This document shows positions 12,094-24,200 of a stretch of DNA of 64,000 nucleotides, piece after piece; position 1 is the stretch's first letter; every line of letters starts with the position of its first letter. This DNA is from Drosophila pseudoobscura. Taxonomy: Eukaryota > Arthropoda > Insecta > Diptera > Drosophilidae. Under the pieces are notes generated by a model. It was not told the DNA's origin and did not search any database. It saw nothing but the letters and a program-made list of their open reading frames with translations. The stretch covers positions 744,001-808,000 of the forward strand of contig NC_046683.1 of NCBI RefSeq assembly GCF_009870125.1, written 5' to 3'. The position numbers and the translations under genes were made by a program.

Positions 12094-13268
12094 ACTGACC
12101 CAGGTGATAGTCTGGGTAGCCCTTGCTTGCATACGAAATTGGAAAGTGCGTAGTTCTGGGATCGGCGTAGACCTGGGATCTGTGTCCATGATGCTCCGTC
12201 GCGACGTCTCTCCTGAGTGCCTCGTTCCTGAGTGCATTGCATCAGATAAGCTCCGATGGCGGCGGCTGGGGCCGTACTGATAATCCAGCGAAGTAAACAA
12301 ACCTACAACGGAATTGCATAAGCTTGTTTACCCCGCCATATTCTGGCACTCGCGTTGATCCTTGGCGGGGCAGCAGGAAAGCGCCACGTCATCAGCTATG
12401 GAGCCCTGCAACCTGCAACCTGCAACCTCCAACTCGCACCCTTCCGAACACGAACACAAACAAAAACAGCAGCAGCAACAGAAACAAAGAAGTTGCTATT
12501 TATTTGAGCGTGTGGGTATATCTACTATATTTATGGGTCGAAGAACGTCTGTCTGTCTGTCTCCGTGGGGCTTTATTGGCTTCACTATTTGGCCCGTCAC
12601 TATTTGGGGATGCTGCTGTGCCGGCGACATATGGAGCTGCTGCCACATTAGACACGCTACCTGCGCGGCCACATCCCACATCGACTGGGCACGCTCCGTC
12701 GCATCTCGTGTCAACAAAATAATAACGGAACGGTACGGAAGCACAGTGCAGACAGTGCCGTACAGGACAGAGACAGAGGTAGAGACAGGAGGATGGGCCA
12801 TTGAGAGAGAGAGATTCCGGATCGATCGACTGTACGGCAAAGTCCAAAGAGTGGCAACCAGAACCACCAGCGATTCGATTTGACTCGACTCTGCTCGGCT
12901 CGGCTCGGCTTAATGAATTCAATTTCATAAGCACAACAAGCATAATTAAATGGAACATAGCTCCACCCCTCCTCAACCATCTTCAGACCAGACGCCCACT
13001 GGAAAGCGCCGCGACTTTTGAGGCATCCGGCAGGCGACAGCTGCCTCGGCTTTGGCCATCGTCTAAGCCGCTTACACGGCAATGCTTGGGCAAGCGTGCC
13101 GTGCCGCAAATTATACGCGGTGTAGCAGCAGGGGGGGGGGGGGGGGCAGTAAGGGGGCAGTGCTGGCTGCTTGGATCGTTCTCTCGACGCGAATAGAAAA
13201 TGAAAACGCAAAACTTTTACGCATTGACAGACGCATTAAGAGTTTAATCGACGTCGTTTGGGTCCTGG

Positions 13269-13300
<32 letters not shown>

Positions 13301-15040
13301 GTGGCGCAAGGCTATCGGCTAATTACTTGTCAACACGATGTTCGAGTAGCGGCGGATATGATGCAAGCAGAAGCGAACCGCCGCTAGGTCGAGTCCGAAG
13401 CGACCAAAGGACTTTGCAGGGCACGGCACGTAAAACCATCACCGATTTTCGTGTAAGCGGGCACCGCTTTCGCAGACTTGAAGCTTCATTTCCGTTCAGA
13501 GTCAAAGGTAAATTCATTTCCGCAGCCCACACCTACCCGTCACACCTATCACTCTGCAGGTAGAGGCAGATAGTCGGTAGTCGGTAGTCGCTGGTCGGAG
13601 ACGGTTGGCGATGATGATGGGCAAAACTCTTTAAAAACTCCATCCATCCGAAATCCATCTCAGGCAAAACTATTTCCGCAGCTGAGTTTTCCGTTTCTTC
13701 TGCTGCGGTTGGTCCTTGCTGTCTGTCAGTTTTCTCCTTTCCGTCCGTCCCCTGGCGAACATTTTAATTTTCCACTAGATTTGCGTGGATTTCTGTTTCT
13801 GTTTCGACTTTAGTTTTAGTTTTGTTTGCTTTTTCCTTTCGGTTTGGTTTGCTTTGATTTCTACTCTACTCTACTCTTTGTAAGGATGGAACCGTATCGT
13901 CGCGGGTCTGGACGTGGGCGAGTGAGGAGTGAGGAGCCGACCAAAAGGATGCCCGAATTTATGGCTGCATCTCTTTGAGGCTTTTTATCCTTCATTTGCG
14001 TTTCGCTCGCATCATTTGGGGAACTGTGTTCCGGCTCGCTTCTCCTCAATTTTCTCCACTTGTTCCTCTTTCGTCCTCTTCCACCTTGTCTGTGCCCTTC
14101 TCGCAGTTCCTCTCCCACTACCTGTCGTATGGTTAAAAGTTATCAGCTTCCGTGGTTGTTACTTTCTACGTTTTATTTTCTTCCACGAGTATGTATGATG
14201 AATATTCCGTATTCGCGGCGTTGCCAGGCGACAACTGGGTTTTTGGCCAACAATAATATTACGACGCCGACGGCAGCTGCATCCCTACCCCTCTGCCGAG
14301 GCAGAAGGTCAATCGATGTGGCGCCACATCGTGGCGCACACAAGCATACAAGTGCACACATACGAATATTTTCATTTCCAAGTGGACTGCACTTTCAACT
14401 CCATTCCATTTCGACAAGAGCTACAGAAATCCATATGCGGGGCCGGATCGTGGAGTCCGTCGCAATTGATGTTGAAGATGACGTGATCCTCGTCAATTTG
14501 ATTAATTTCAGTATTCTGCCAAATGATATGGAAAGCCGCGGCAGGTTGGTGGCGGGTGGTGGGTGTTGGCGTTATCCAACTTGGTCGTGATTTATGGGCG
14601 AGATAAAAAAGTCTGAATGCCAAAACTTTGCCCTCGCGCGCGAACTAAGCCAAAGTATTTTTAGCCAGCTCGACACAGCTCGCAGATAATGAGCAGAGGA
14701 AGTGAGAGGACAAAACAAATTACAGATGATACTTGGCTGCTTGACTGCTTGGCTGCTTGGCTGCTTGGATCCTTGGGAAGCGTCAAGAGGCATCCATATG
14801 CCAAATGGGCTCATTAGATGCTCGGAAAATCAAATTAAATCAAGGCCTGTGGCGTCGGAAACCGAGACGGACACGCGAATGAGAACGGGCTTGAGCTTGA
14901 GCTTCATCCCCGAGGCAGAGTCAGAGGCAGAGGCAGAGGTCGATGGACACTGGGGAAACTTTGAAAACGCCTGACAGCCGAGAGGAGCCCAGATAAAGAA
15001 GAGCGCCATTTGAAACTGTAGGAATTTATATATCCAATTG
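12094..15040. other. Intergenic DNA left of the cofilin-like gene
   Basis: No gene is supported. The stretch contains a 16-base G run (13131-13146), a CTG tract (13268-13302) and repeats of CTTGGCTG (14729-14770). Open frames of 130-180 codons occur on both strands across the same bases, pass through the repeats and match no family I recognise. Confidence 0.55.
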
Positions 15041-15044
15041 TTAA

Positions 15045-15050
15045 TTTATT
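15045..15050 (-). terminator. AATAAA poly(A) signal of the cofilin-like gene
   Basis: The plus strand reads TTTATT, so the minus strand has AATAAA about 105 bases past the stop codon of the gene at 15153-15611. The spacing suits a 3' UTR end. Confidence 0.6.
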
Positions 15051-15152
15051 AGCCCACCCCTCCTTGGCTGGCGTAGCGTTGGTGTCGTTGGTATCGGTGG
15101 CGCCTCGTTCAGTGTTGATGGATGTCCATCCCTAATCCCTAGTCCCCAATCC

Positions 15153-15611
15153 CTAATCCTTATCCATGGCGCGCAGCTGCATCTCGACAGCTTCACGACT
15201 GATATCGTCCAGGTTGTTGGCCTGGATGTACTTTTGGACGCCAATAAAGGCCCGAATAATGGAACACATCGAACTGGAGTAGATCATCTTATCCCTGATT
15301 CTGGCCTGCTCCGGACACCAGAGGACAAGGATGAGCTTCAGCTTGGAGGTCGACGAGTCCATGGGCTTGAAGTGATGTTCGTATTCGAAGTCGTAGATCG
15401 CGAAGCGGCACTGACATGCTCCATCTTCGTCCTGTTCGCCCTGGAGGTCAGCCAAGAAGTCATCGTAGCTTGCATCGCGTTTTCCCAGGGCATCCACAAT
15501 GATCTCGCGGTTCTCTTGGACGGCAAAAACAGCATAGCGATGCGTTCTTTTCTTCCAGATTTCTTCGAAGGCGTCCTTAGAATCCCGCGTTATTTGAATG
15601 CCGGACTCCAT
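15153..15611 (-). CDS. CG6873: Cofilin/ADF-like actin-depolymerising protein
   Basis: This single ADF-homology domain protein of 152 residues is predicted to bind actin monomers and filaments in the cytoplasm and drive filament turnover. Visible hallmarks are KRTHRYAVFAVQ near the start, CRFAIYDFEYEH in the middle, LILVLWCPEQARIRDKMIYSSS, the helix that contacts actin, and GVQKYIQANNLDDISREAVE near the end. The first ATG (15614) is directly followed by a second. I choose the second because it has A at -3 and G at +4 and puts a serine at position 3, matching the LIM-kinase-regulated Ser3 of cofilins. The gene has no intron, unlike twinstar, so it may be an old retrocopy. I assign CG6873 from family and neighbourhood. 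Differences from typical cofilin are an insertion around EQDEDG and an acidic residue in the usually lysine-rich KxKM patch, which could weaken actin binding. Confidence 0.85.
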   Translation of the reverse strand: MESGIQITRDSKDAFEEIWKKRTHRYAVFAVQENREIIVDALGKRDASYDDFLADLQGEQDEDGACQCRFAIYDFEYEHHFKPMDSSTSKLKLILVLWCPEQARIRDKMIYSSSMCSIIRAFIGVQKYIQANNLDDISREAVEMQLRAMDKD

Positions 15612-15659
15612 CATAGAACTAGAGAAGAACTTTCATTACCACGAAAAATTCGACTCGAT

Positions 15660-18600
15660 TGAATCTTACGCCCCGCGTTCTGAGAGAGAGTGAGCAATTT
15701 AGAATATATTTCGATCTTGCCGTATTCCAAAACTAGAGGCAAATGTGGGAATCCCAACGGCCCGAACACGTTACAGATTCTGAAAGCAGAGGCAACTATT
15801 ACTGGGAACATATGGATTTTCGTATCGAATGAATATGAATAATACTCGTACTATTTGTTTTGCTCAATTCAATTCGATAACTGAATGCACTATTCGCTAA
15901 GGGATCCCCTGCGCCCTGCGCAATGCTCTCTGCTCCCCGCTCCTCGCACCATTCTTCTATTCCATATCCTTTGCATCCCATCGAGCCGCAGTTGCGGTCC
16001 GGAATTGCTCATTGCCTAATCAAATAGACGTCTTTTTGTATACATAAATGTTTTGTAAGTGCATATACCCGTACTCGAATATATCCCCACGCATCCGCAT
16101 CCTCTGCAGGCCATCCACCGGCAGACGTGGCGCGTGTTTGTGCATGCAAATCTGCTAAATGCTTCCCGGCCGCCACTGTGTCGGGCCCGAGATGGGCTTG
16201 GTGGATGCGGCATGCAACCGCAGCTCTTTGTGGACCGTTTAATGCACCATTTTGTTCCGCCTTCTGCTGCTGCCGGTGCAGAGGCTGCGGGGTGGGGTGG
16301 GGGAGGGGGGCATCGTTTTGTTTTTGTTGCATACAGATGGGTGTGGATGTGTGTCTGCGTGTGGCAAGTTGTTGCGACATGATGCCTGACAGAAAAACAA
16401 AGGGTCGGATAACAGCTCCCAGTCGGCGTCCCTCGACATGAACTGCCACTGCCATTGCCACTGCCATTGCCAGCGATTACAATCAATGGCTGCCTCAATA
16501 TTCATTAGGGTGGACTGTTACTCTAACCAAATGATGGAGCTTTGATCGCTCATATTTAAAATCGAGAATCCTTACCGAACAGAGTAAAGTAAAGGGTGGT
16601 CCCTGCCTCTCCTGCCATTAAGCCCCTCTTCCAGGTGCGCCTGTATCTGGTGTATCTGTAAATGGCAGAGTACAAGTAACTCGAAACCTGAAGAGGACCG
16701 CTTGCCGTGCACTTAATTTCCTAATTAAACTTCGTCAGAGGCACACACAAATTGGCATTCATGGAGCATTGAAAACTTTAAGTGCCATGTGCCATGTGCC
16801 ATGTACCATGTGGCATGTGCTATCCTTTGCCAGATGTCTCCAGCACTCTACTGCCGAATGAATGATGAATTCAAATGATTCCCATTCACATTCAAATACA
16901 GAAACAGATACACATCCATAGGTGGAGAGGTCCCAGATTACCGTCGACAAATTAAGCTCAATTGGAGCTATCTGCGAATGTTTCATCGGTGGGTGGGTCG
17001 CTGTTTCGATGGTTGAGAGCGGCCCCCTACCCATTCCATTCCACAGGCCGCATTCCCCATTCCGGTGCGCCATCCGCAGGCCACAGCATTGAAAGGAACA
17101 CGAAAGAGCCAACGCCTTTCTCAGGACAAGCCTCAGGCTAAGGCTAAGGCTGAGGCAGAAGTTCCATTTGAGAATCCCATCCCCATCCTCTCGGCCCAGT
17201 TCTGTGCTACGTTTAAATTCTATGCCCTGCCGGGTTCGACTCATGCATACTTAAGCGCTTTTCTTTCTGTAATCAACATGTATGGCTTATACTTTTATGC
17301 CATTAAGAGCAGCACCAGGTCACCAGCACCAGTTTTCCATCGAGAGAGAGAGTGTGTGAAAACAGCACTCCGACGGCCTTCGGCATGAGGTTACGTACCG
17401 TCACGACCCTCACGGGCAGGTCACGTGCTCTTCGCTAAAGCGAATCTCTAGGGGAACCTTGCTTCGCCAGGAAAGGCAACACCAACACCAACACCAAATG
17501 CCAACACCAACACCAATGCCAACACCAACGTGGCTGTAAATTAAATACAAAATAACGTAAAATACACTCGAGGCGGCCACAAAGTATATGGTGGGCACTG
17601 CGAGGGGCAGGAACCAAGAAGAACAACAAGTTACGGGGTATTAAAGAGCACAAGCTGCGGGGGCTGCTGCGACGCGTTGGCCACCAGCCACCAGGCCGCA
17701 AAAGCAAAAGCCGCCCGGCGGCCATTGTTCAACGGAGATTTCGTTTTTATTACGCGTAAATGAAAGACATTTGTCGTTGAATTTCGCGCCAACGGGAACT
17801 GCGTGAGGGAGATAGCCATCCTGCCATCCTGCCATCCTGCCAACCAGCCATCCCCATCCATCCATCGCAGGTCCTCCATCCCTCCACAGCCAGTCCCGCC
17901 CGCACTAAGCTGTGTGATAAAAATCTCTCTTAACTGCGGCCATGCGTCTCAGTTTTCTATCCCACAGACACAGACACAGGCACAGAAACAGGCACAGACC
18001 AGGCAGTGGCACACGCCGCATGTAATAACAGACGTTAAAATGTTAACCAACATGCGAATGATTAGCAAGCAATCGAAGCAATCGCAAAGACCATTAGAAC
18101 GACACGGACCAAAGGTGGGGGTCGGCCGTGACGGAACAAAGTTCACGACATTCTGGTTGGGGGGCGTTTTTCGGGAGGGAAACTTGGAAACGTCAACTTT
18201 GGGAAACTATTTGGAATGGAAAGAAAAGAGCCTGCTGTTCATTTGGGCTTTGGAATGGTGGCGGAAGGGGGGCATGCTAAATGGAAAAAACATTTTTGAT
18301 TTAATTATCCTGGTACTATTCAGACCAAGCAGCAACAGCCCCTTCCTCCTTTTTTAGCCATATGGTGGCCTACGAGGAAGGATTCCCTGAGTTGAATTGG
18401 TCCGAACAGCTGTACTTTTCTGCCCCGCTTGTTTTATTTGTGTCCTGCGGCAAAAGCAAAAGCAACATCAACAGCAAGATCCGTAAACAATAAAGTGTTA
18501 TATGGCACTCTTCCGAGTACACTCGTATGCCTGGGCCTTTTAGGGAAATTCTTTTGTAAAAGTTCAGAAGATTTTGATTGCCCCCGTCTTTTGTAGCCTC

Positions 18601-20800
18601 ACTCAAATGTCCTTTCAACAAATTAGTGGTGAGAGCAATCGGGTCGCCTAGCTTAAGGGCCATACCATTTGTCTTGAGAACATGGGCGGCCACTGCAAGC
18701 GAAACAAGTGTGTCATTCTGGGCCCCGTGCATTCCAGCCTGACTGACCCGGGCCTAGCCTCTGCCCACTGCATGGGAAGAGAGCAAAGTTCACGACGAAA
18801 TTTGAGCACTTTTACACCTGAACCGAACCGTCTGCAGGGTTCATGGTAAGGTAACGGCAACAGCAAGGATAATGGCGTCGGCGAGTTGTGTGCAATGACA
18901 GCACCCAATTGCTCAGATTCAGTGGGGGCTGCAAGGCTCTGGGCAATTGGTGCCTGCAGTCTGGTCTCTACGGGATTTACTCAGAGGCGTGGATGAATAT
19001 GTATTCAGCACACCTTTTGGCCACTCTTTTATGGTAGACTGTGTGTGCGATATCATTACCCAGTTGTCGACACTTTGCAAGGCTCTCAAGGCGTGTCTGC
19101 GTGCACCTCCAGTCCTCATCCTTCCGCTATTATGTGCGCCTGACGTTCATTAAAGTCAGCCATTTTTACCTTAGAACAGCCAGTCGTTCGAAGATTTTTT
19201 GAGCACCCGGAAACGGATACGGAAACAGCAACAGAGGCAGCGGCAGAAGCAGGCCAATAGGCCCGGTCAGTGCCTCTGCCTGGGCTTTGTTTAGGTACAG
19301 ATACTCGTAGGTGTCTCCGTCGTTTAATGCCCAAAGAACAGAAAAAAAGCTATTTGTATCAGAGACATCAAAGTGCATTTGAAATGGAATAAAATTCATA
19401 AATTACCCATAACTGTGGAGGCATTTAAGAACGAGACAAAGGCTGGCTGCCCCACTCAATCCGCACCCATATCGCACAGCCAGGATACCATTTTGTCAAC
19501 TGTGATTCTTTGTAGGGCTCTCATGCTCATCCCTGCGCAGCATCCCCCAACGCTATTGACATCGTCTGCGACTCCAGCTTTCAGTCTGTTTCCGCTTTCG
19601 CTTCCGTTTCCGACGCGGTAAAAATCCGAAACGCTTAAAGGTTCGGTGGCAATCGCAAAGGCAAAGTGATGCACAATAAATCGCAATCGCAGAGTGGCAA
19701 TTAGCGAATCACAATTGCCAGTCCTGCTTTCAATTTGCCTTGGATTCACACATGCTCTTCCCCCTCTCTCTCTCTCTCTCTCTCTCTCCGTGGTCATTAG
19801 CGTTCCCTTATCCCCTGGTGTAGAGAGCACCACAATTAGATCACAATTAGTGGGAGGGAGTTGTATCGGTACCAGTAACAGTAACTGAAGGCAGAAAGCA
19901 GAAGACAGACCCCAGCGCATAGATGTCTTGAGTCCAACAGTGCGTATGCGCAATTTGGAAATAGTTTCAGTGGAGAGAAAATCATTTGCCACAGGAATTG
20001 AATGGAATGGAAGGAGGGGTTTTAAACATTTTCTTCAACTATTTTGTCCAAAGTATCGAGTGGACGGGAACCTCTTTGAAATCTTTCTGACCAATGACAA
20101 TGCGGTAGGTAGGTTCCCATTGCCTCTCACACTTCCAACCACCCCGACCCGAACTGAGGCTAAGTGCCGCTCCAATACCGACCCATTTCGACTACGACTG
20201 CGACTACGTTATGTTGCAGATGGGTCGAAGGTTGGGGCTGCTTTGAGAGACGGATCTCGAACTTAATTGGCATTCCATCCTTTCGATTGATTGCTTCCCA
20301 GAGTGCGGTTCGCTGCATCTTTGACACCTGGCTCGACCAGAGATTGCAAACAATTCGAATGCCCAATGCGATCCAGCGACATATTTTGCCATCCACTGAC
20401 CAGAAACAGGAAACTGGAGTCTCGAGCCAGGCGCCAGGAGACCAGATAAAGACCGTACTGACCACACGCGCACGGGAAGCGATTAATGTGTCTCTGTTTC
20501 TCGGAGAAGTGGCATTACACAGGACATACACGAGGCTCGTTGATCCTTTTAAGTGCATTGCATCGAATTAACACGGCATGATTAACACGAGCGGTGATTA
20601 ATGCGCATCACGTTCGTTTTCATCCAACAGCAACAGAAAATATATTTAAATTGCTCGGACACGAATCCATATGTATGGAGCACCTTACAATCCAACAAAA
20701 GACTCTAGGCCACAACCACGACCCAATATGGGTTTGCAGATTGAAACGAGCTGAAATGAATCCTTATTGTCGAATGAAAAGGAAAAGTATTCCATAAGGT
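15660..20800. other. Intergenic DNA, no gene supported
   Basis: This stretch has an ACACCA-type array (17476-17529), a CT tract (19764-19788) and scattered open frames. Minus-strand frames at 18370-18732 and 19166-19399 read reasonably but have no recognised domain or paired splice evidence. The cofilin-like promoter should lie in the first few hundred bases. I see no clear TATA or DRE there. Confidence 0.5.
19764..19788. repeat. (CT)n dinucleotide tract
   Basis: A near-pure CT/GA tract. In Drosophila such tracts can bind GAGA factor or CLAMP, but no gene start is identified here. Confidence 0.9.
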
Positions 20801-21260
20801 CTCAATCGAGCGTTTGAAAAATTCAATATTCAATATTCAGAGGATGAGAGGCCATGCGGAATAGAAGAAAAATTTATAAGGAGAAAAAACAGGGATTGAT
20901 TTAGTAAAAAATTTAGGGGTGAGTGGCTCATATTAAGTCTAAAAATATAACCACACCATAGAAATACATTAAAATACATTACAAATGAGAGAATACTTCA
21001 ACATTGGGTCAATTCAGTCATTGAATCGAAATAAATACCATTTAGTATACAACACATCAATTGTTTTGAAATTGTTATGAATGAGCGCAGTCACCAAAGA
21101 ACGTTTTGTTTCATTTGTAAAGAAAGATTTTAGGGGAACTTCATTATGATATAAAGTACATTTAAATGATCGTCCCAACCATCGTGCAAGCGATAATGTG
21201 CCATTTGAAATGATAAATATTTTCCAATAGAAAAGATTCCCAAGGAATCAGAAGCAAAAG
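20801..21260. other. AT-rich block, possible decayed repeat
   Basis: The base composition drops sharply to AT-rich, as in the other presumed transposon remnants. It includes runs such as AAATACCATTTAGTATAC, but no ends or coding frame. I can say no more. Confidence 0.3.
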
Positions 21261-24200
21261 CAAGGAAAAAGCTATCCTACATCGATTGCTTGGATGGTGT
21301 TTCATTTGTTGTGTCTTCAGTCCTTTAATAATTCCGTGGATCTCCTTCTCCGTGTCCCCGTTTCCTTTCCCCCGCTATCCCCGCTCTCTGATGCTAATCA
21401 AAGTGTAACAGCTCTCGCGCAATTAAAGCCGCAGCATGAAAGGGAGGACTGCCGTGCACGGTGCCTGCCTGCTGCCGCTTTTCCATTTGTATTCATGACA
21501 CAATCGTACCCTCTGTGGTAAGAAGCAAGCACGGTGGGATGCGGAAGGGGGGCCAGAGTAGACTAACACATACTAATACCTAATCATGCGTGTGTGTGTG
21601 TTTCCGTTTATTTGGCACATCATGGTCCGTGTCTGCTTTGCGAACCGCGCAAGCTGCCTGCCAACTTTTTCTGGCATGCAAATGAATGACATGGCGATGA
21701 CACCGGAAAGTTTAGTTTCCCCCGTACCACAACCGCCACAGCCGCAGACACTGGCGCTGCCACTGCCACTGCCACTGCCATTGGCATTACAGCTACCTAG
21801 CATCCCCATCCCGCACTCATCACCCCAGTGGAATCATCAGCGCTCCACTGACTGTTGTCAGAAAACATTGCGGCGGTTGCTCGGTTTCGGCGACCAATGA
21901 CACGCCTGACACAAGCTTCGATATCCAGCTTGCAACTGATGGATATCAGTATCAACCCGGGAAAAACCAGGGAAAATCCAGGGGAGGACCAGGGGAAATA
22001 GTACGAGTACTCGTGAAACTCAAGAATATTATTTTTTAATTAAGTCATAATGGCAATGGCTGTCGTTCAGGACAGGATGTGCTGATTGAGGCCAGCAGCA
22101 GCACGGAGACTTTCGAGACTTTTCGGGGCCGACTGCCGAATGCCTGCCTCTGAATGCTAATGGTTTTGTGAATGGCCAAAACGGAAGAGCGGATAGACGA
22201 GCCACGACGTGCTCACAATTTTCGACAACGCGCACGCAGTTTGCATATTTTCACATCATTATGCATTTCTTTAGGAGCCCACATCTGACGGGCCAAATGG
22301 GCGTATGCGCAATTACCAACAGAGTGGGAGTGGAAGGCGCAGCACAGCGTTAAGCTAAAGGAAATATCCACCTACGCGTTGCACATCAACGATGGCAGTT
22401 CTCCCGCAGTCCATTCCCATTCCCGATTCTAATTGGGGGTATCGTTCCACTACCCCTGATTTCCTCCTGCATTCTGCAGAGAGCTAAGCGGAATCTGAAC
22501 CGTCATTAGTTGTATCGGAACGGACCCAAAACTCGCAAAAGACTCCTGCCAAGATATTCGACACTCATTCAATCAATCAATTAATCAAAAGTTAGCGGCA
22601 AATAGCCGAGAAAAAGGGACACGAATACGAACACGAGCACGAGCACGAGAGAGCGAGGGAGCAGCAGTAGCTGGAGAGTCCGTCGGGGAGTGGGGAAAGC
22701 GTGGAAGAAAACGATTAACGGGTTTATTGGGGGAAATTAAATTTAATTTTTACGCTAATGAGAATATCTTGCCAAGCGGAAGCCACCTCAAATGCGAGCA
22801 GTACGGGGGGAAGGGAAGTACGGCTAATGGGTTGATGCGGTGATGATGAGGGCAAGGGCGCGGCAAGGGCCCGGCAAGGGTCGGGGCAAGTAGCTGCTAA
22901 ACTGTTTCAGACTTTGGCGTGTGTGTAATTTTGGAAAAGTAATTTTGTAATTTTGTAATTCGCTTTGGCAGCCAAAAATTAATTCTGCCCGCGGTTTGGA
23001 TTTGCGGCAAGAGTACGGCTTGCGTCGAGAGTTTTCATTATCATTCCATTTCATTCATAAATCATGGTCTGAAGAAGCTGAAGGAGCTTCACCCCTTACC
23101 TCAGCCTGCCCCGCTATCCATCCACCGAACTGTCTCCTTTCCATCTCATTTGGCAGAGGCCCAGAATTAATCAAAGCCAGAATAAGAACAGCAGCACAGT
23201 TCACCAGCGCCACCAGCCAGGAGTGTGGATGAAGGAGTGAGGAGTCAGGAGTCAGGAGTCAGGAGTACCCGCGAGTGCTGGAAATACAATATTTGAAGGG
23301 GCTTGGATGGTTGGATTTCGCATCCATTGCTTCCTTACTCTCTTGGCTTTTGCTTCGAATGGTATACAGCGCTTAAAGGGTCCAAGGGCAAGGATGTACC
23401 ATGTGTGTCATATGACAACGAGTAACATGGAGCGTGGGCATTTTCTGATCTGCTGTTCCAGCATTGATATCCCATTCGCTGTACAGTTTTGGTCATAGAG
23501 CAGCCAAAACTTGGGAAGTAAGACAAAAGGCGGCACCAGGCACGCCGGAGCAGTGTTTCGACAAATGAAGCAAGTCAAACGCAAATAAAAGATAAAAGAG
23601 TCCTCAAAGAATGTTGCCACAGCCCGTTCCACACATGACTCCACATTCACATTCACATTCTCATCTGGGGGGTGTACCTCTCGCACAGACAGCGGCAGTG
23701 GCGCCACCAGAGAGTGTAGAAATCAAAGCAAAAGGGAAACGGGAACGGGAAAAAAGAACAAACAGAAAATAACAGATATGAAACTCGAACAGGAGCACGA
23801 AATCCACGCAAATCTAGTGGAAAATTAAAATTTTGCCAATTTTGTGCGTGCAACAGAGACGGCCCCAGAGAGTGACACCGAAAGCTGGATAGCCCAATGT
23901 TGGAAAATCTGTTTAATGGATTAAGTAAATGTGATTCCACAGTTTGAAGCCTCGATCTTTAAAATTGAATTGTTTCACTTTCGATTTTTTAGATTTTGGG
24001 AAATGCACAGAACATGTGAATTCGGTCACAATTTTGTGTACACTGGAAGGTACTGGCAGCCATTGGTGACCTCTGGATTGGTGGCTTTGAGCCCCTGCAC
24101 CGTTATCGTTCGCTCCGGGCTCTTCACGGACTTCAGCCTGTTGCGATCTGCTTGGGCTGCCAGCACGGGAACAAGCTCCCCCGCTGGCCCTGGAAGTACG

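Noticed and set aside
17221-17260. tRNA-like B-box (GGGTTCGACTC)
   Set aside because: No A box or acceptor-stem pairing at the right distance. I saw no tRNA on either strand of the window.
18370-19399. Minus-strand frames 19399-19166 and 18732-18370 as a gene
   Set aside because: There is no recognised family. The possible donor (GTAAAA) is weak and there is no supported acceptor between them.
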